A program made the translations under genes and the position numbers. This document shows positions 27,497 to 35,047 of a DNA stretch of 64,000 bases, one piece after another. Within the stretch, counting starts at the first letter, position 1. The number at the start of each line of letters is the position of its first letter. Below the pieces are notes generated by a model. That model was not told the DNA's origin. It was given only the letters and a program-made list of their open reading frames with translations, and ran no database searches. Source of the DNA: Thalassobaculum fulvum (lineage in GTDB: Bacteria; Pseudomonadota; Alphaproteobacteria; Thalassobaculales; Thalassobaculaceae); assembly GCF_014652915.1 (NCBI RefSeq), contig NZ_BMZS01000011.1:1-64000 (forward strand), in the 5' to 3' direction.

Positions 27497-28882
27497 CTAG
27501 TCCAGGAACCCGCTCAAATCCGGCGACGGGCCGGTGCCGAGCACCGGCTCGAAGGCCAGCGCCAGCGACAGCAGCTTCGCGTCCTGGCCGCGCGGCGCCA
27601 TGAGCTGCAGGCCGACCGGCAGCGGCGCGCCGAACTGCTGGATCGGCATGCTGGCGGCGCAGATCCCGAAGATGTTGGCCGGCTGGGTGTTGCGCGACGA
27701 CAGCAGGGCGCGCTTGGCCTCCTCGGGGTACTGCAGGTTCTCCATCGCCATGGCGGTGAACGGCGTGCTCGGCGCCACCCAGGCGTCCAGCCCGTCGAAC
27801 CGCTCGGCCGCGGCGGCCTCCAGCTCGAGCCGGCGGAACTGGGCGGCGGCGTACTCGACCGCCGGGACCGTCAGGCCGTGCGCCGCCCGCTGGGCGGTCG
27901 TCGGGTCCATGTTCGGCCGGGCCTGCTCGAAGCCTTCGGGGGTCAGCCGGGCGATCAGCTCGGCCGGCACGATCGACGGGAACAGCCGGGCCCGCTCGGC
28001 CGCCTCCGGCAGGTCGATCTCGACGATCTCGATGCCGGCCGCCGACAGCGCCAGCAGCGCCGACTCGACGGTCGCCCGCGTGGTCTCGTCCAGGTCGTCC
28101 CAGAACAGGTCCTTCGGCCGGCCGAGCCGCAGCCCCTCCAGCCGCATCGGCATCGGCACCGGCTCGTCCAGCACCACCGCGTGGATCAGCGCGGCGTCGC
28201 CGGCGCTGCGGCACAGCGGGCCGATCGAGTCGAGGGTCGGCGACAGCGGGAACACGCCCTCGGTCGGCCAGCGCCCGACCGTGGTCTTGTGCCCGAACAG
28301 GCCGGTGAAGCTGGCCGGGATGCGGATCGAGCCGCCGGTGTCGGTGCCGAGCGCGAAGCCGCACAGCCCGGCCGCCACCGCCACCGCCGAGCCGCTGGAC
28401 GAGCCGCCCGGGAACCGGTGGACCGAGGAGTCCCAGGGGTTCCAGGGGGTGCCGCGGGCCTCGTTCACGCCGGTCGCGCCGAGCGCGAACTCGACGGTCT
28501 TGGTCTTGCCGAGGATGATGCAGCCGGCCTGCTTCAGGCGGTGGATCAGCGGGCCTTCCGGACCGGTCAGGTGCTCGGTTGGGTAGCGCGAGCCGTTGGT
28601 GGTCGGCAGGCCGTCGACCGCGATGATGTCCTTGACCGCCAGGGTCACGCCCATCAGCGGGCCGAGGTCGGTGCCGGCGGCCCGCAGCGCGTCGATCCCG
28701 CGCGCCGCCTCCAGGGCGCGTTCGGCGTCGACCAGCTCGAAGGCGTCGAGCTTCGGGTTCAGCGCCGCGATCCGCGCCAGGCAGGCCTCGGTCGCCTCGA
28801 CCGCGGTGATCCGGCCGCCGCGGAAATCCATGGCGAACGGCGCGATGCCGCTCTCGTACGGGTCGGGGGGAAGGTGGGCCAT
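27497..28882 (-). CDS. Amidase (amidase signature family)
   Basis: Hydrolase of 461 residues with the Ser-cisSer-Lys triad: Lys84 in LAVKDIIAVDG, the cis-Ser within GGSSSGSA (159-166) and the nucleophile Ser185 in DTGGSIRIPA. It hydrolyses a carbon-nitrogen amide bond; the family ranges from aliphatic amides to allophanate and Glu-tRNA(Gln). It is not GatA, because the GatCAB partners are absent and the C-terminal half differs. Start MAHLPPDP with GGGAGA upstream. Convergent with the ABC permease gene, only 13 bases from its stop. Confidence 0.88.
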   Translation of the reverse strand: MAHLPPDPYESGIAPFAMDFRGGRITAVEATEACLARIAALNPKLDAFELVDAERALEAARGIDALRAAGTDLGPLMGVTLAVKDIIAVDGLPTTNGSRYPTEHLTGPEGPLIHRLKQAGCIILGKTKTVEFALGATGVNEARGTPWNPWDSSVHRFPGGSSSGSAVAVAAGLCGFALGTDTGGSIRIPASFTGLFGHKTTVGRWPTEGVFPLSPTLDSIGPLCRSAGDAALIHAVVLDEPVPMPMRLEGLRLGRPKDLFWDDLDETTRATVESALLALSAAGIEIVEIDLPEAAERARLFPSIVPAELIARLTPEGFEQARPNMDPTTAQRAAHGLTVPAVEYAAAQFRRLELEAAAAERFDGLDAWVAPSTPFTAMAMENLQYPEEAKRALLSSRNTQPANIFGICAASMPIQQFGAPLPVGLQLMAPRGQDAKLLSLALAFEPVLGTGPSPDLSGFLD

Positions 28883-29004
28883 GTCGCTCTCCCTCGGTGG
28901 CGCTGTCGCCGGATTGTCGTTGGCATGCCGTCAGGCGGGAGCAGACGGTCGCACGGCCGGGGGCGCCGGGGCAAGCGGCGCCGGCGTGGGATCGCGGAGC
29001 CGGA

Positions 29005-29343
29005 TCAGGGGGTGGTGCGGCTCTGGTAGCGGCGGGTCTCGCCGTCGGCGAAGGTCACCACGAACACCGGCGGCATGCGTTCCAGCACGACGATCTCGGC
29101 GATGCCGGCGCCGCCGTCGCGCAGCGCTTCCGCCAGCCTGGCGTCGCCGTCGATCGTCAGGCCGTCGGCCAGGACCACCCGGTGATCCGGCTCGATCCGC
29201 TCGATCGGCAGGCCCTGCACCATCATCGGACCGTCGGCCCCGGCCGGGCTGACGATCGACGGCGTGACCGTCGACGGCGACGGGCAGCCGGCCAGGGCGG
29301 GCAGCAGGACCAGGGCGCGCAGGATGCCAAGGGTCGGCCTCAT
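29005..29343 (-). CDS. Small lipoprotein coupled to RTX protease gene
   Basis: Predicted lipoprotein of 112 residues. The signal is short, RPTLGILRALVLLPALAGC, with lipobox LAGC and modified Cys20; the mature part is about 92 residues, ending in VVTFADGETRRYQSRTTP. No family recognised. Its ATG overlaps the stop of the upstream RTX serine protease gene by four bases, so the two are translationally coupled. Small envelope inhibitors are encoded beside type I-secreted proteases in Pseudomonas (AprI) and Erwinia, so a protective inhibitor role is a reasonable inference, but there is no sequence match to them that I can see. Confidence 0.72.
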   Translation of the reverse strand: MRPTLGILRALVLLPALAGCPSPSTVTPSIVSPAGADGPMMVQGLPIERIEPDHRVVLADGLTIDGDARLAEALRDGGAGIAEIVVLERMPPVFVVTFADGETRRYQSRTTP

Positions 29344-30791
29344 ATCAGGCTGTCGACGGCGACGATGGTGTCGGCGAACCGGATGTACTCGACGTCGGTC
29401 AGGATGTCGTAGCCGCCGACCTGGATCGAGGACGTGCTCAGGCGGGTGAACGAGTAGTTCGACATGGCGTGCAAGTATACCGCGGTATCCTCGCCGGCGC
29501 CGCCGTCGATGCTGTCGGTGCCGGAGCCGGTGCTGGAGCTGGCGTTGTCGCCGTACAGCAGGTCGCTGCCGGCGCCGCCCGACAGGGTGTCGTTGCCGTC
29601 GCTGCCGTACAGGGTGTCGCTGCCCTCGCCGCCGACCAGGCGGTCGGTGCCGGTGTTGCCGTACAGCAGGTCGTTGCCGAGGTTCCCGAACAGCTCGTCG
29701 TTGCCGTCGCCGCCCTCCAGGGTGTCGGCGTCCTGGCCGCCGAACAGCCGGTCGTTGCCGCCGCCGCCGCCGATGCTGTCGGACCCCATGTTGCCGTACA
29801 GCACGTCGTCGCCGTTGCCGCCGAACACGGTCTCCAGGCCGTTGCGCTGCACCCCGTCGCTGCCGGCCGGGCCGTCGTTCTGCCCGCCGTACAGGGTGTC
29901 GTTGCCCTCGCCGCCGCTCAGCCGGTCGACGTCCTGGTTGCCGTACAGCACGTCGTTGCCCGACTGGCCCCACAGCGAGTCGTTGCCGGAGTAGCCGTAC
30001 ATGGTGTCGCTGCCGGAACCGCCGGTCAGCCCGTCCGCGCCGGAAGTACCGCTGACCAGGCCGGAGACCGTGGTGGTCGTTGTCGTCGTGGTGCCGGTCG
30101 CGCTGGTGATGTCGCCGCCGGTCCAGCCGGAGATCAGCCCGTAGAAGTCGGAGGTGACGGCGGTGCCGCCGTTGTAGACGTAGCCGCCCGTGGTGTGCAC
30201 CCCGACGATCGTCGGGGTCCCGTCGACCGTGATCCAGAGCGGCGAGCCGCTCTGCCCGCCGTAGGTGTCGAGGGTGTCCCCGTACAGGATCCGGGTGGAG
30301 CCGGACGTGGAGTCGACGTCGCCGGTGGCGGTGTACTGGTACAGGCCGCCCGACTTGTCGCCGGGATAGCCCGCGGTGGTCAGCACCGTGCCCTTGAGCG
30401 AGCCGACGCTGTTGGACTGCAGCGCGAAAGTGCCGGTGCTGTCGCCGATCGAGCCGGGCAGGTTGATGACGCCGATGTCGTACGAGATGCTGCCGCGCGT
30501 GCTGACGTAGGAGCTCGGCACGTGCCAGCTGGTCGCGGTCACCGTCCCGAACGGCGCCGACGAGCCGGCGAGCGCCGGCGTCACCCAGATGTTCTTGGCA
30601 TAGCCGTAGTACGAGTCCCACAGCACGTGGCCGGCGGTCAGCACGTCGTTGCCGCTGATCATCGCGCCGGTGGCGCGGCCGTCGTAGCGGCCGTCGCCGT
30701 CGAAATCGACCCGGATCTGCACGATCGCGGAGTTCGGGAAGGCCGTGCTGTCGGTGACCCGCGTGCGGTCGTCGGTCCCGTGCACGCTCAT
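29340..30791 (-). CDS. Trypsin-like serine protease with C-terminal RTX repeats
   Basis: Predicted secreted endopeptidase, 483 residues. The catalytic triad is His55 (LTAGHVLW), Asp105 (YDIGVINL) and Ser181 (GGQSGSPLW), in the arrangement of V8/glutamyl endopeptidases. FDGDGRYDG at 30-38 resembles an EF-hand-type calcium loop. A Thr run (234-240) links to RTX nonapeptides from about 255 to 430. One repeat carries a 13-residue insertion (after LYGGQ, near 304). The end, YIRFADTIVAVDSLI, matches its paralogue. No signal peptide, so type I secretion is expected. It is the downstream of two tandem paralogues and overlaps the lipoprotein gene. Confidence 0.88.
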   Translation of the reverse strand: MSVHGTDDRTRVTDSTAFPNSAIVQIRVDFDGDGRYDGRATGAMISGNDVLTAGHVLWDSYYGYAKNIWVTPALAGSSAPFGTVTATSWHVPSSYVSTRGSISYDIGVINLPGSIGDSTGTFALQSNSVGSLKGTVLTTAGYPGDKSGGLYQYTATGDVDSTSGSTRILYGDTLDTYGGQSGSPLWITVDGTPTIVGVHTTGGYVYNGGTAVTSDFYGLISGWTGGDITSATGTTTTTTTTVSGLVSGTSGADGLTGGSGSDTMYGYSGNDSLWGQSGNDVLYGNQDVDRLSGGEGNDTLYGGQNDGPAGSDGVQRNGLETVFGGNGDDVLYGNMGSDSIGGGGGNDRLFGGQDADTLEGGDGNDELFGNLGNDLLYGNTGTDRLVGGEGSDTLYGSDGNDTLSGGAGSDLLYGDNASSSTGSGTDSIDGGAGEDTAVYLHAMSNYSFTRLSTSSIQVGGYDILTDVEYIRFADTIVAVDSLI

Positions 30792-30887
30792 GGTGTGTTT
30801 TCCCGCCCGAGAACCCCCGTTACGGGAAGATGCGCGGGTGCCGGCGGAAATTCAAGCGGGTGGGCGGCCCCGGCGGCCGGAAACGGG

Positions 30888-32237
30888 TCAGAGCAGGGTG
30901 TCGACCGCGACGACGGTGTCGGCGAACCACAGATACTCGACGTCGTAAACCACGTCGGCGCCGCCCACCTGGACGCCGCCGCCCACCTGGACGCCGCCGT
31001 CGTCGAGGACGGCCAGGCCGTAGCGCGCGAGCGCGTCGAGGTAGACCGCGGTGTCGTCGCCGTCGCCGCCGTACAGGGTGTCGACCCCGGCGCCGGTCGA
31101 GGCTGCCGCGTCGTCGCCGTACAGCAGGTCGTCGCCGAGGTTGCCGTACAGCACGTCGCCGCCGTCGCCGCCATACGCCGTATCGGCCTCCTGGCCGCCG
31201 TACAGCACGTCGGCGCCGGCGCCGCCGGACAGCAGGTCGGCACCGAGATTGCCGTACACGACATCGTCGCCGGCGCCGCCCCGGATCGTCTCGGTTCCTG
31301 CCCGGTAGCTGCCGTCCGCCGACGCCGGACCGTCGTTCTGGCCGCCGTACAGGGTGTCGGTGCCGGCGCCGCCGCTCAGCAGGTCCGAGCCGATGTTGCC
31401 GTACAGCACGTCGTCGCCGGCGCCGCCGCTGATCGAGTCGTCGCCGGACAGCCCGACCAGGGTGTCGTCGCCGCCGCTGCCGAGCACGGTATCGGCGGAA
31501 TCGCTGCCACTGCTCGCGATTCCGGCGGTGGAGCCCGTCGCGGTGCCGGCCAGGTCGCCGCCGGTCCAGCCGGCGATCAGGTCGTAGAAGTCCGGTATGA
31601 CGGCGGTGCCGCCGTTGTAGAGGGTGCCGCCGGAGGTGTGGACGCCGACGATCGACGCGACGCCTTCGTTGGTGACCCACAGCGGCGCCCCGCTCTGTCC
31701 GCCGTAGCTGTCGAGCGCGCCGTCGTAGTAGATCCGCGACAGGCCCTGGGCGCCGTCGATGTCGTCGCCGGTGGTGATCATCACCGAGCCGTTCGACGAC
31801 AGGTCGCCCGGGAAGCCGGCGGTCGTCACCGTGGTGCCGACCAGGGCGTCGTTGTCGTTGCCCCGGACCGCGAAGGACCCGGTCTCGCTGCCGATCGAGC
31901 GGTCCAGGTTGATCACCCCGATGTCGTAGAACGTGCTGCCGGAGGTCGCGACATAGGCGTCCGGGACGTGCCAGGCGGTGCCGAGCGCGGTGCCGAACGG
32001 CACCGACGGACCGTCGCGCGCCGGTATGACCTGGATGTTCCTGGCGTAGCCGTAGTCCGGGCTCCACAGCACGTGCCCGGCGGTCAGGACGTCGTCCGGG
32101 CTGATCATCGCGCCCGAGCCCCAGCCGTCGTAGCGGCCGTCGCCGTCGAAGTCGATCCGGACCTGGACGATCGCCGCATAGGGGTAGGCGGTCGTGTCGT
32201 CGACCGGTGTCCGGTCGTCGGTTCCCAGAACCGTCAT
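30888..32237 (-). CDS. Trypsin-like serine protease with C-terminal RTX repeats (paralogue)
   Basis: Predicted secreted endopeptidase of 449 residues, closely similar along its length to the next gene downstream. Triad: His55 (LTAGHVLW), Asp105 (YDIGVINL), Ser182 (GGQSGAPLW). FDGDGRYDG at 30-38 is conserved. RTX nonapeptides run from about 248 to 395, with the same 13-residue insertion in the first LYGGQ repeat. Close to the C-terminus a six-residue unit (VQVGGG/VQVGGA) is duplicated. No signal peptide. The 96 bases between the two genes show no clear terminator or promoter, so they are probably one transcript with the lipoprotein gene. Confidence 0.88.
   Translation of the reverse strand: MTVLGTDDRTPVDDTTAYPYAAIVQVRIDFDGDGRYDGWGSGAMISPDDVLTAGHVLWSPDYGYARNIQVIPARDGPSVPFGTALGTAWHVPDAYVATSGSTFYDIGVINLDRSIGSETGSFAVRGNDNDALVGTTVTTAGFPGDLSSNGSVMITTGDDIDGAQGLSRIYYDGALDSYGGQSGAPLWVTNEGVASIVGVHTSGGTLYNGGTAVIPDFYDLIAGWTGGDLAGTATGSTAGIASSGSDSADTVLGSGGDDTLVGLSGDDSISGGAGDDVLYGNIGSDLLSGGAGTDTLYGGQNDGPASADGSYRAGTETIRGGAGDDVVYGNLGADLLSGGAGADVLYGGQEADTAYGGDGGDVLYGNLGDDLLYGDDAAASTGAGVDTLYGGDGDDTAVYLDALARYGLAVLDDGGVQVGGGVQVGGADVVYDVEYLWFADTVVAVDTLL
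30960..30995. repeat. 18-bp perfect tandem duplication inside the RTX protease gene
   Basis: Two identical 18-base copies (30960-30977 and 30978-30995) add six residues near the C-terminus of the upstream protease. The paralogue has one copy at the equivalent place, which suggests a recent slippage event. Confidence 0.85.
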
Positions 32238-32259
32238 GCCGTCCCTGTCCTTCGCCGTT

Positions 32260-32284
32260 CAGGTCCCCCGATGCCGGGGGCCTG
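32260..32284 (-). terminator. Hairpin after the beta-hydroxyacid dehydrogenase gene
   Basis: CAGG-T-CCCCC (32260-32269) pairs with GGGGG-C-CTG (32276-32284) around a six-base loop, about 40 bases after the dehydrogenase stop and 23 bases before the RTX protease start. It lacks a T-run but probably separates the two transcripts. Confidence 0.45.
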
Positions 32285-32323
32285 CCCGCACAACGACTGC
32301 CCGGGCGCGGTCATTCCTTCCAA

Positions 32324-33205
32324 TCACTCGTTCGTGTACAGCCTGATCGTCTCGGCGTTGTCGGCGTCGGCCAGGCCGCGCTTGGCCAGCAGCTTGTGCA
32401 GCTCGGTGGCGAGGCCGGTCATCGGCAGTGCCGAGCCGAGCCGCCGGGCCTCGTCCATCACCGTGGTCAGGTCCTTGATCATGATGGCGATGCGGGCCTG
32501 CACCTCGCGGTCGCGGGCAGCCATGCGCGGCAGGTACTGCTGCAGGACCGGCGAGTCGGCGCGGCCGCCGGCCAGCGCCTGCGGGATCCGGGCCGGGTCG
32601 ATGCCGGCGTCCTCGGCGAGCTGGCAGGCCTCGGCGACGATCGCGAAGCCGCAGCCGACGATCATCTGGTTGATCAGCTTGGTGGTCTGGCCGGCGCCGT
32701 TCGGCCCCATCAGGGTGAACCGGCCGGCGAGATGGGCGACCACCGGGGCGACCCGCTCGAAGTCGGTGGGGTCGCCGCCGGCCATCACCGCCAGGGTGCC
32801 GTTGCTGGCGCCGGGCACGCCGCCCGACACCGGGGCGTCGATCCAGCCCATGCCGGTCTCGGCGCGCAGCCGGGCGGCGAAGCCGGCGGCGGCGTCCGGA
32901 CGCATCGACGAGAAGTCGACCAGCACGCCGCCCCGGCGGGCGCCCGACGCGATGCCGTCGGGGCCGAACACCACCGCCTCGACCGCGGCGGTGTCGGTCA
33001 GGCAGGTGAACACGATGTCGCTGGCCCGCGCCGCGGCGGCGGCCGACACCGCGACCGCGGCGCCGGCGTCGCCCAGGGCCTCGGCCTTGGCCGGGTCGCG
33101 GTTCCACACCGTCAGCGGGTAGCCGGCGGCCAACAGCCGGCGCGCCATCGGGCCGCCCATCAGGCCGAGGCCGACATAGCCGAGGCGGGGCTTGTCTGCG
33201 GTCAC
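32324..33205 (-). CDS. NAD(P)-dependent beta-hydroxyacid dehydrogenase (3-hydroxyisobutyrate dehydrogenase family)
   Basis: Oxidoreductase of 293 residues. The N-terminal dinucleotide site is GYVGLGLMGGPMA at about 9-21; the substrate motif DAPVSGGVPGASNGTL lies near 124-139, and the catalytic Lys is in GQTTKLINQMIVG. The family covers 3-hydroxyisobutyrate, tartronate semialdehyde and related acids, and the substrate cannot be fixed. The start is GTG 33205, with GGAGG upstream. It lies 28 bases after an AEC transporter gene on the same strand, so import or efflux of the acid may be linked. A second member of the family is encoded at 37.6 kb. Confidence 0.9.
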   Translation of the reverse strand: MTADKPRLGYVGLGLMGGPMARRLLAAGYPLTVWNRDPAKAEALGDAGAAVAVSAAAAARASDIVFTCLTDTAAVEAVVFGPDGIASGARRGGVLVDFSSMRPDAAAGFAARLRAETGMGWIDAPVSGGVPGASNGTLAVMAGGDPTDFERVAPVVAHLAGRFTLMGPNGAGQTTKLINQMIVGCGFAIVAEACQLAEDAGIDPARIPQALAGGRADSPVLQQYLPRMAARDREVQARIAIMIKDLTTVMDEARRLGSALPMTGLATELHKLLAKRGLADADNAETIRLYTNE

Positions 33206-33233
33206 GCGGTCCTCCGGGAGTGGTTTCGCTGGG

Positions 33234-34172
33234 TCAGCCGGTGCCGAGCAGCAGCAGCAGGACCGACAGGGTGACCGCCGACAGCACGGTCGAGATCAGG
33301 ATCACCGAGGTCGAGCGCTCGACGTACAGACCGTAGCGATAGGCGAGCACGAACACCAGAGATCCGGTCGGCAGCGCCGCACCCAGCACCACCGAGCGGG
33401 CCTGCAGCGCGTCCAGGCCGAGCGGGCCGAGCGCCAGCCAGGCGGCGACCGCCGGCTGCACCAGCAGCTTCAGGAACACCAGCCAGGACACCTCGCCGAG
33501 CCCGGCACGCAGCGGCTTGCCGACCAGGAACAGCCCCATGGCGAAGAGCGCCGAGGGCGCGGCCGCGGCCCCGATGATGTCGCAGAACGTGCGGACCGGC
33601 GCCGGCAGGCCGAGCCCGGACAGCGACCAGCCGATCCCGAGGGCGGTCGACAGCACCAGCGGGTTCAGCGCCACCGCCCGCAGCACCCCGCCGACGATCT
33701 TCAGCGGCGGATGGTCGGACCGCAGGTCCAGCTCGATCAGCGCCACCATGGTCGCCACCATGAAGGCGGCGTTGTAGACCGTCAGGATGATCGCCGGCAG
33801 CAGCGCGTCCGGCCCGAACGCGACCGGCAGCAGCGGCACGCCCATGTAGCCGGTGTTGGCGAAGATCGCGCACATCGCCTGCAGCGTCAGGGCCGCCGGG
33901 CGCGAGCGGAACACTACGAGCCCGACGATGTAGCTGAGCGCGAACACCCCGAACACGCCGCCGGAGTAGGCCGCCAGGAACGGCAGGTCGAAGATGTCGG
34001 AGACCGGGGCGGTCGCCATCGCCTTGAAGATCAGCGCCGGGAACGCGACCCAGTAGACGAAGTCGTTGAGCACCCCGGTCGACGACGGCGGGAACGGCCC
34101 GAACCGGCCCGCCGCCCACCCGGCCGCCAGGATCGCGAACACCGGCAGGACGACGTCGAACACGGGCTGCAT
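33234..34172 (-). CDS. AEC family transporter (auxin efflux carrier-like)
   Basis: Membrane carrier of 312 residues with about ten transmembrane segments in two halves of five. Typical signs are PVFAILAAGWAAGRFG at the start, FANTGYMGVPLLPVAFG in the first half and LGAALPTGSLVFVLAYRYG in the second, the unwound regions that bind substrate in this superfamily. Bacterial members move malate, malonate or other carboxylates. Start ATG 34172. The downstream gene encodes a hydroxyacid dehydrogenase, consistent with an organic acid substrate. The 113-base gap to the upstream hydratase gene holds no visible gene. Confidence 0.88.
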   Translation of the reverse strand: MQPVFDVVLPVFAILAAGWAAGRFGPFPPSSTGVLNDFVYWVAFPALIFKAMATAPVSDIFDLPFLAAYSGGVFGVFALSYIVGLVVFRSRPAALTLQAMCAIFANTGYMGVPLLPVAFGPDALLPAIILTVYNAAFMVATMVALIELDLRSDHPPLKIVGGVLRAVALNPLVLSTALGIGWSLSGLGLPAPVRTFCDIIGAAAAPSALFAMGLFLVGKPLRAGLGEVSWLVFLKLLVQPAVAAWLALGPLGLDALQARSVVLGAALPTGSLVFVLAYRYGLYVERSTSVILISTVLSAVTLSVLLLLLGTG

Positions 34173-34285
34173 GGGGCCGGAAGGTAGGCGGGTGACGCGG
34201 GTGGTGTCGAGCGCGCGGACGGAAACGGAGCAATGCGCAGCCGGGCAGGGTCGGAGCGCGGCGACGGCCGGGCCCGCCCGACCCT

Positions 34286-35047
34286 TCAGAACGCCTTCAG
34301 CAGCCGGGTGGTCTCCGGGTCCAGGAAGCCGGCCACGGTCGCGTCGGTCTCGAGCCGCAGCGCCCGGTGCAGGTCGGCGGCGGCGGTCGCGTTCAGGGTG
34401 CGCTTCATGGCCCGCACCGACAGGGTCGGCAGCGCGGCCAGCCGGCGCGCGACCGTTCGGGCCTCGTCGAGCAGCGCGCCGTCGGGCACGACCCGCCAGG
34501 CGACGCCGAGCTCGGCCAGCTCCGCCGCACCGTAGCGCTCGCCGAGGAACAGCATCTCGCGCGCCTTGTTCAGCCCGACCATGGCGGGCAGCAGCGACGT
34601 CACCGCCCCGGTCACGAACAGGTTGAGCGACACTTCCGGGAAGAATCCCCGCGCCGACTCCGCCCAGATCGGGAAGTCGCAGTTGATCGCCCACTCGAAG
34701 CCGCCGCCGACCGCCCAGCCGTTGATCGCGCCGACCACCGGCTTGGGCCCGAAGCAGATCGCGCGGGTGGCGCGCTGGATCGCCTCGACCAGGTCGCGGG
34801 CCGCCGCCTCGCTCTCGGGATGCACGTGCTCCTGGCGGTCGTCGCCGGCGCAGAACGCCCGGCCCTCGCCGGTGAACACGATCGCGCGGGTCGCCGGGTC
34901 GGCGTTGGCGTCGTCGAAGGCGCGCGCCACGTCGTCGATCAGCCGCCGGTTCATGGCGTTGAGCCGGTCGGGCCGGTTCAGGCCGATGCGGCGGACAGCA
35001 CCCTCCTCGAGCTCGCTCAGGACCGTGTCGTAGGTGAAGCCGGTCAT
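34286..35047 (-). CDS. Enoyl-CoA hydratase/isomerase family protein
   Basis: Crotonase-fold protein of 253 residues, last of the tetR-ligase-hydratase operon. The oxyanion hole segments are FCAGDDRQEH near 65-74 and NGWAVGGGFEWAINCDFPIWAE near 108-129; the region FFPEVSLNLFVTGAVTSLLP follows. The acidic residues of true hydratases are only partly matched, so isomerase, hydrolase or ring-type activity is possible. It overlaps the CoA ligase gene by four bases, so its substrate is presumably the acyl-CoA that the ligase makes. Confidence 0.88.
   Translation of the reverse strand: MTGFTYDTVLSELEEGAVRRIGLNRPDRLNAMNRRLIDDVARAFDDANADPATRAIVFTGEGRAFCAGDDRQEHVHPESEAAARDLVEAIQRATRAICFGPKPVVGAINGWAVGGGFEWAINCDFPIWAESARGFFPEVSLNLFVTGAVTSLLPAMVGLNKAREMLFLGERYGAAELAELGVAWRVVPDGALLDEARTVARRLAALPTLSVRAMKRTLNATAAADLHRALRLETDATVAGFLDPETTRLLKAF

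Noticed and set aside
29469-33122. A very long open frame (over 1200 codons) on the plus strand across the RTX genes
   Set aside because: It is the antisense shadow of RTX codons rich in Gly, Asp and Leu in a high-GC genome; the minus strand encodes clear catalytic triads and repeats.
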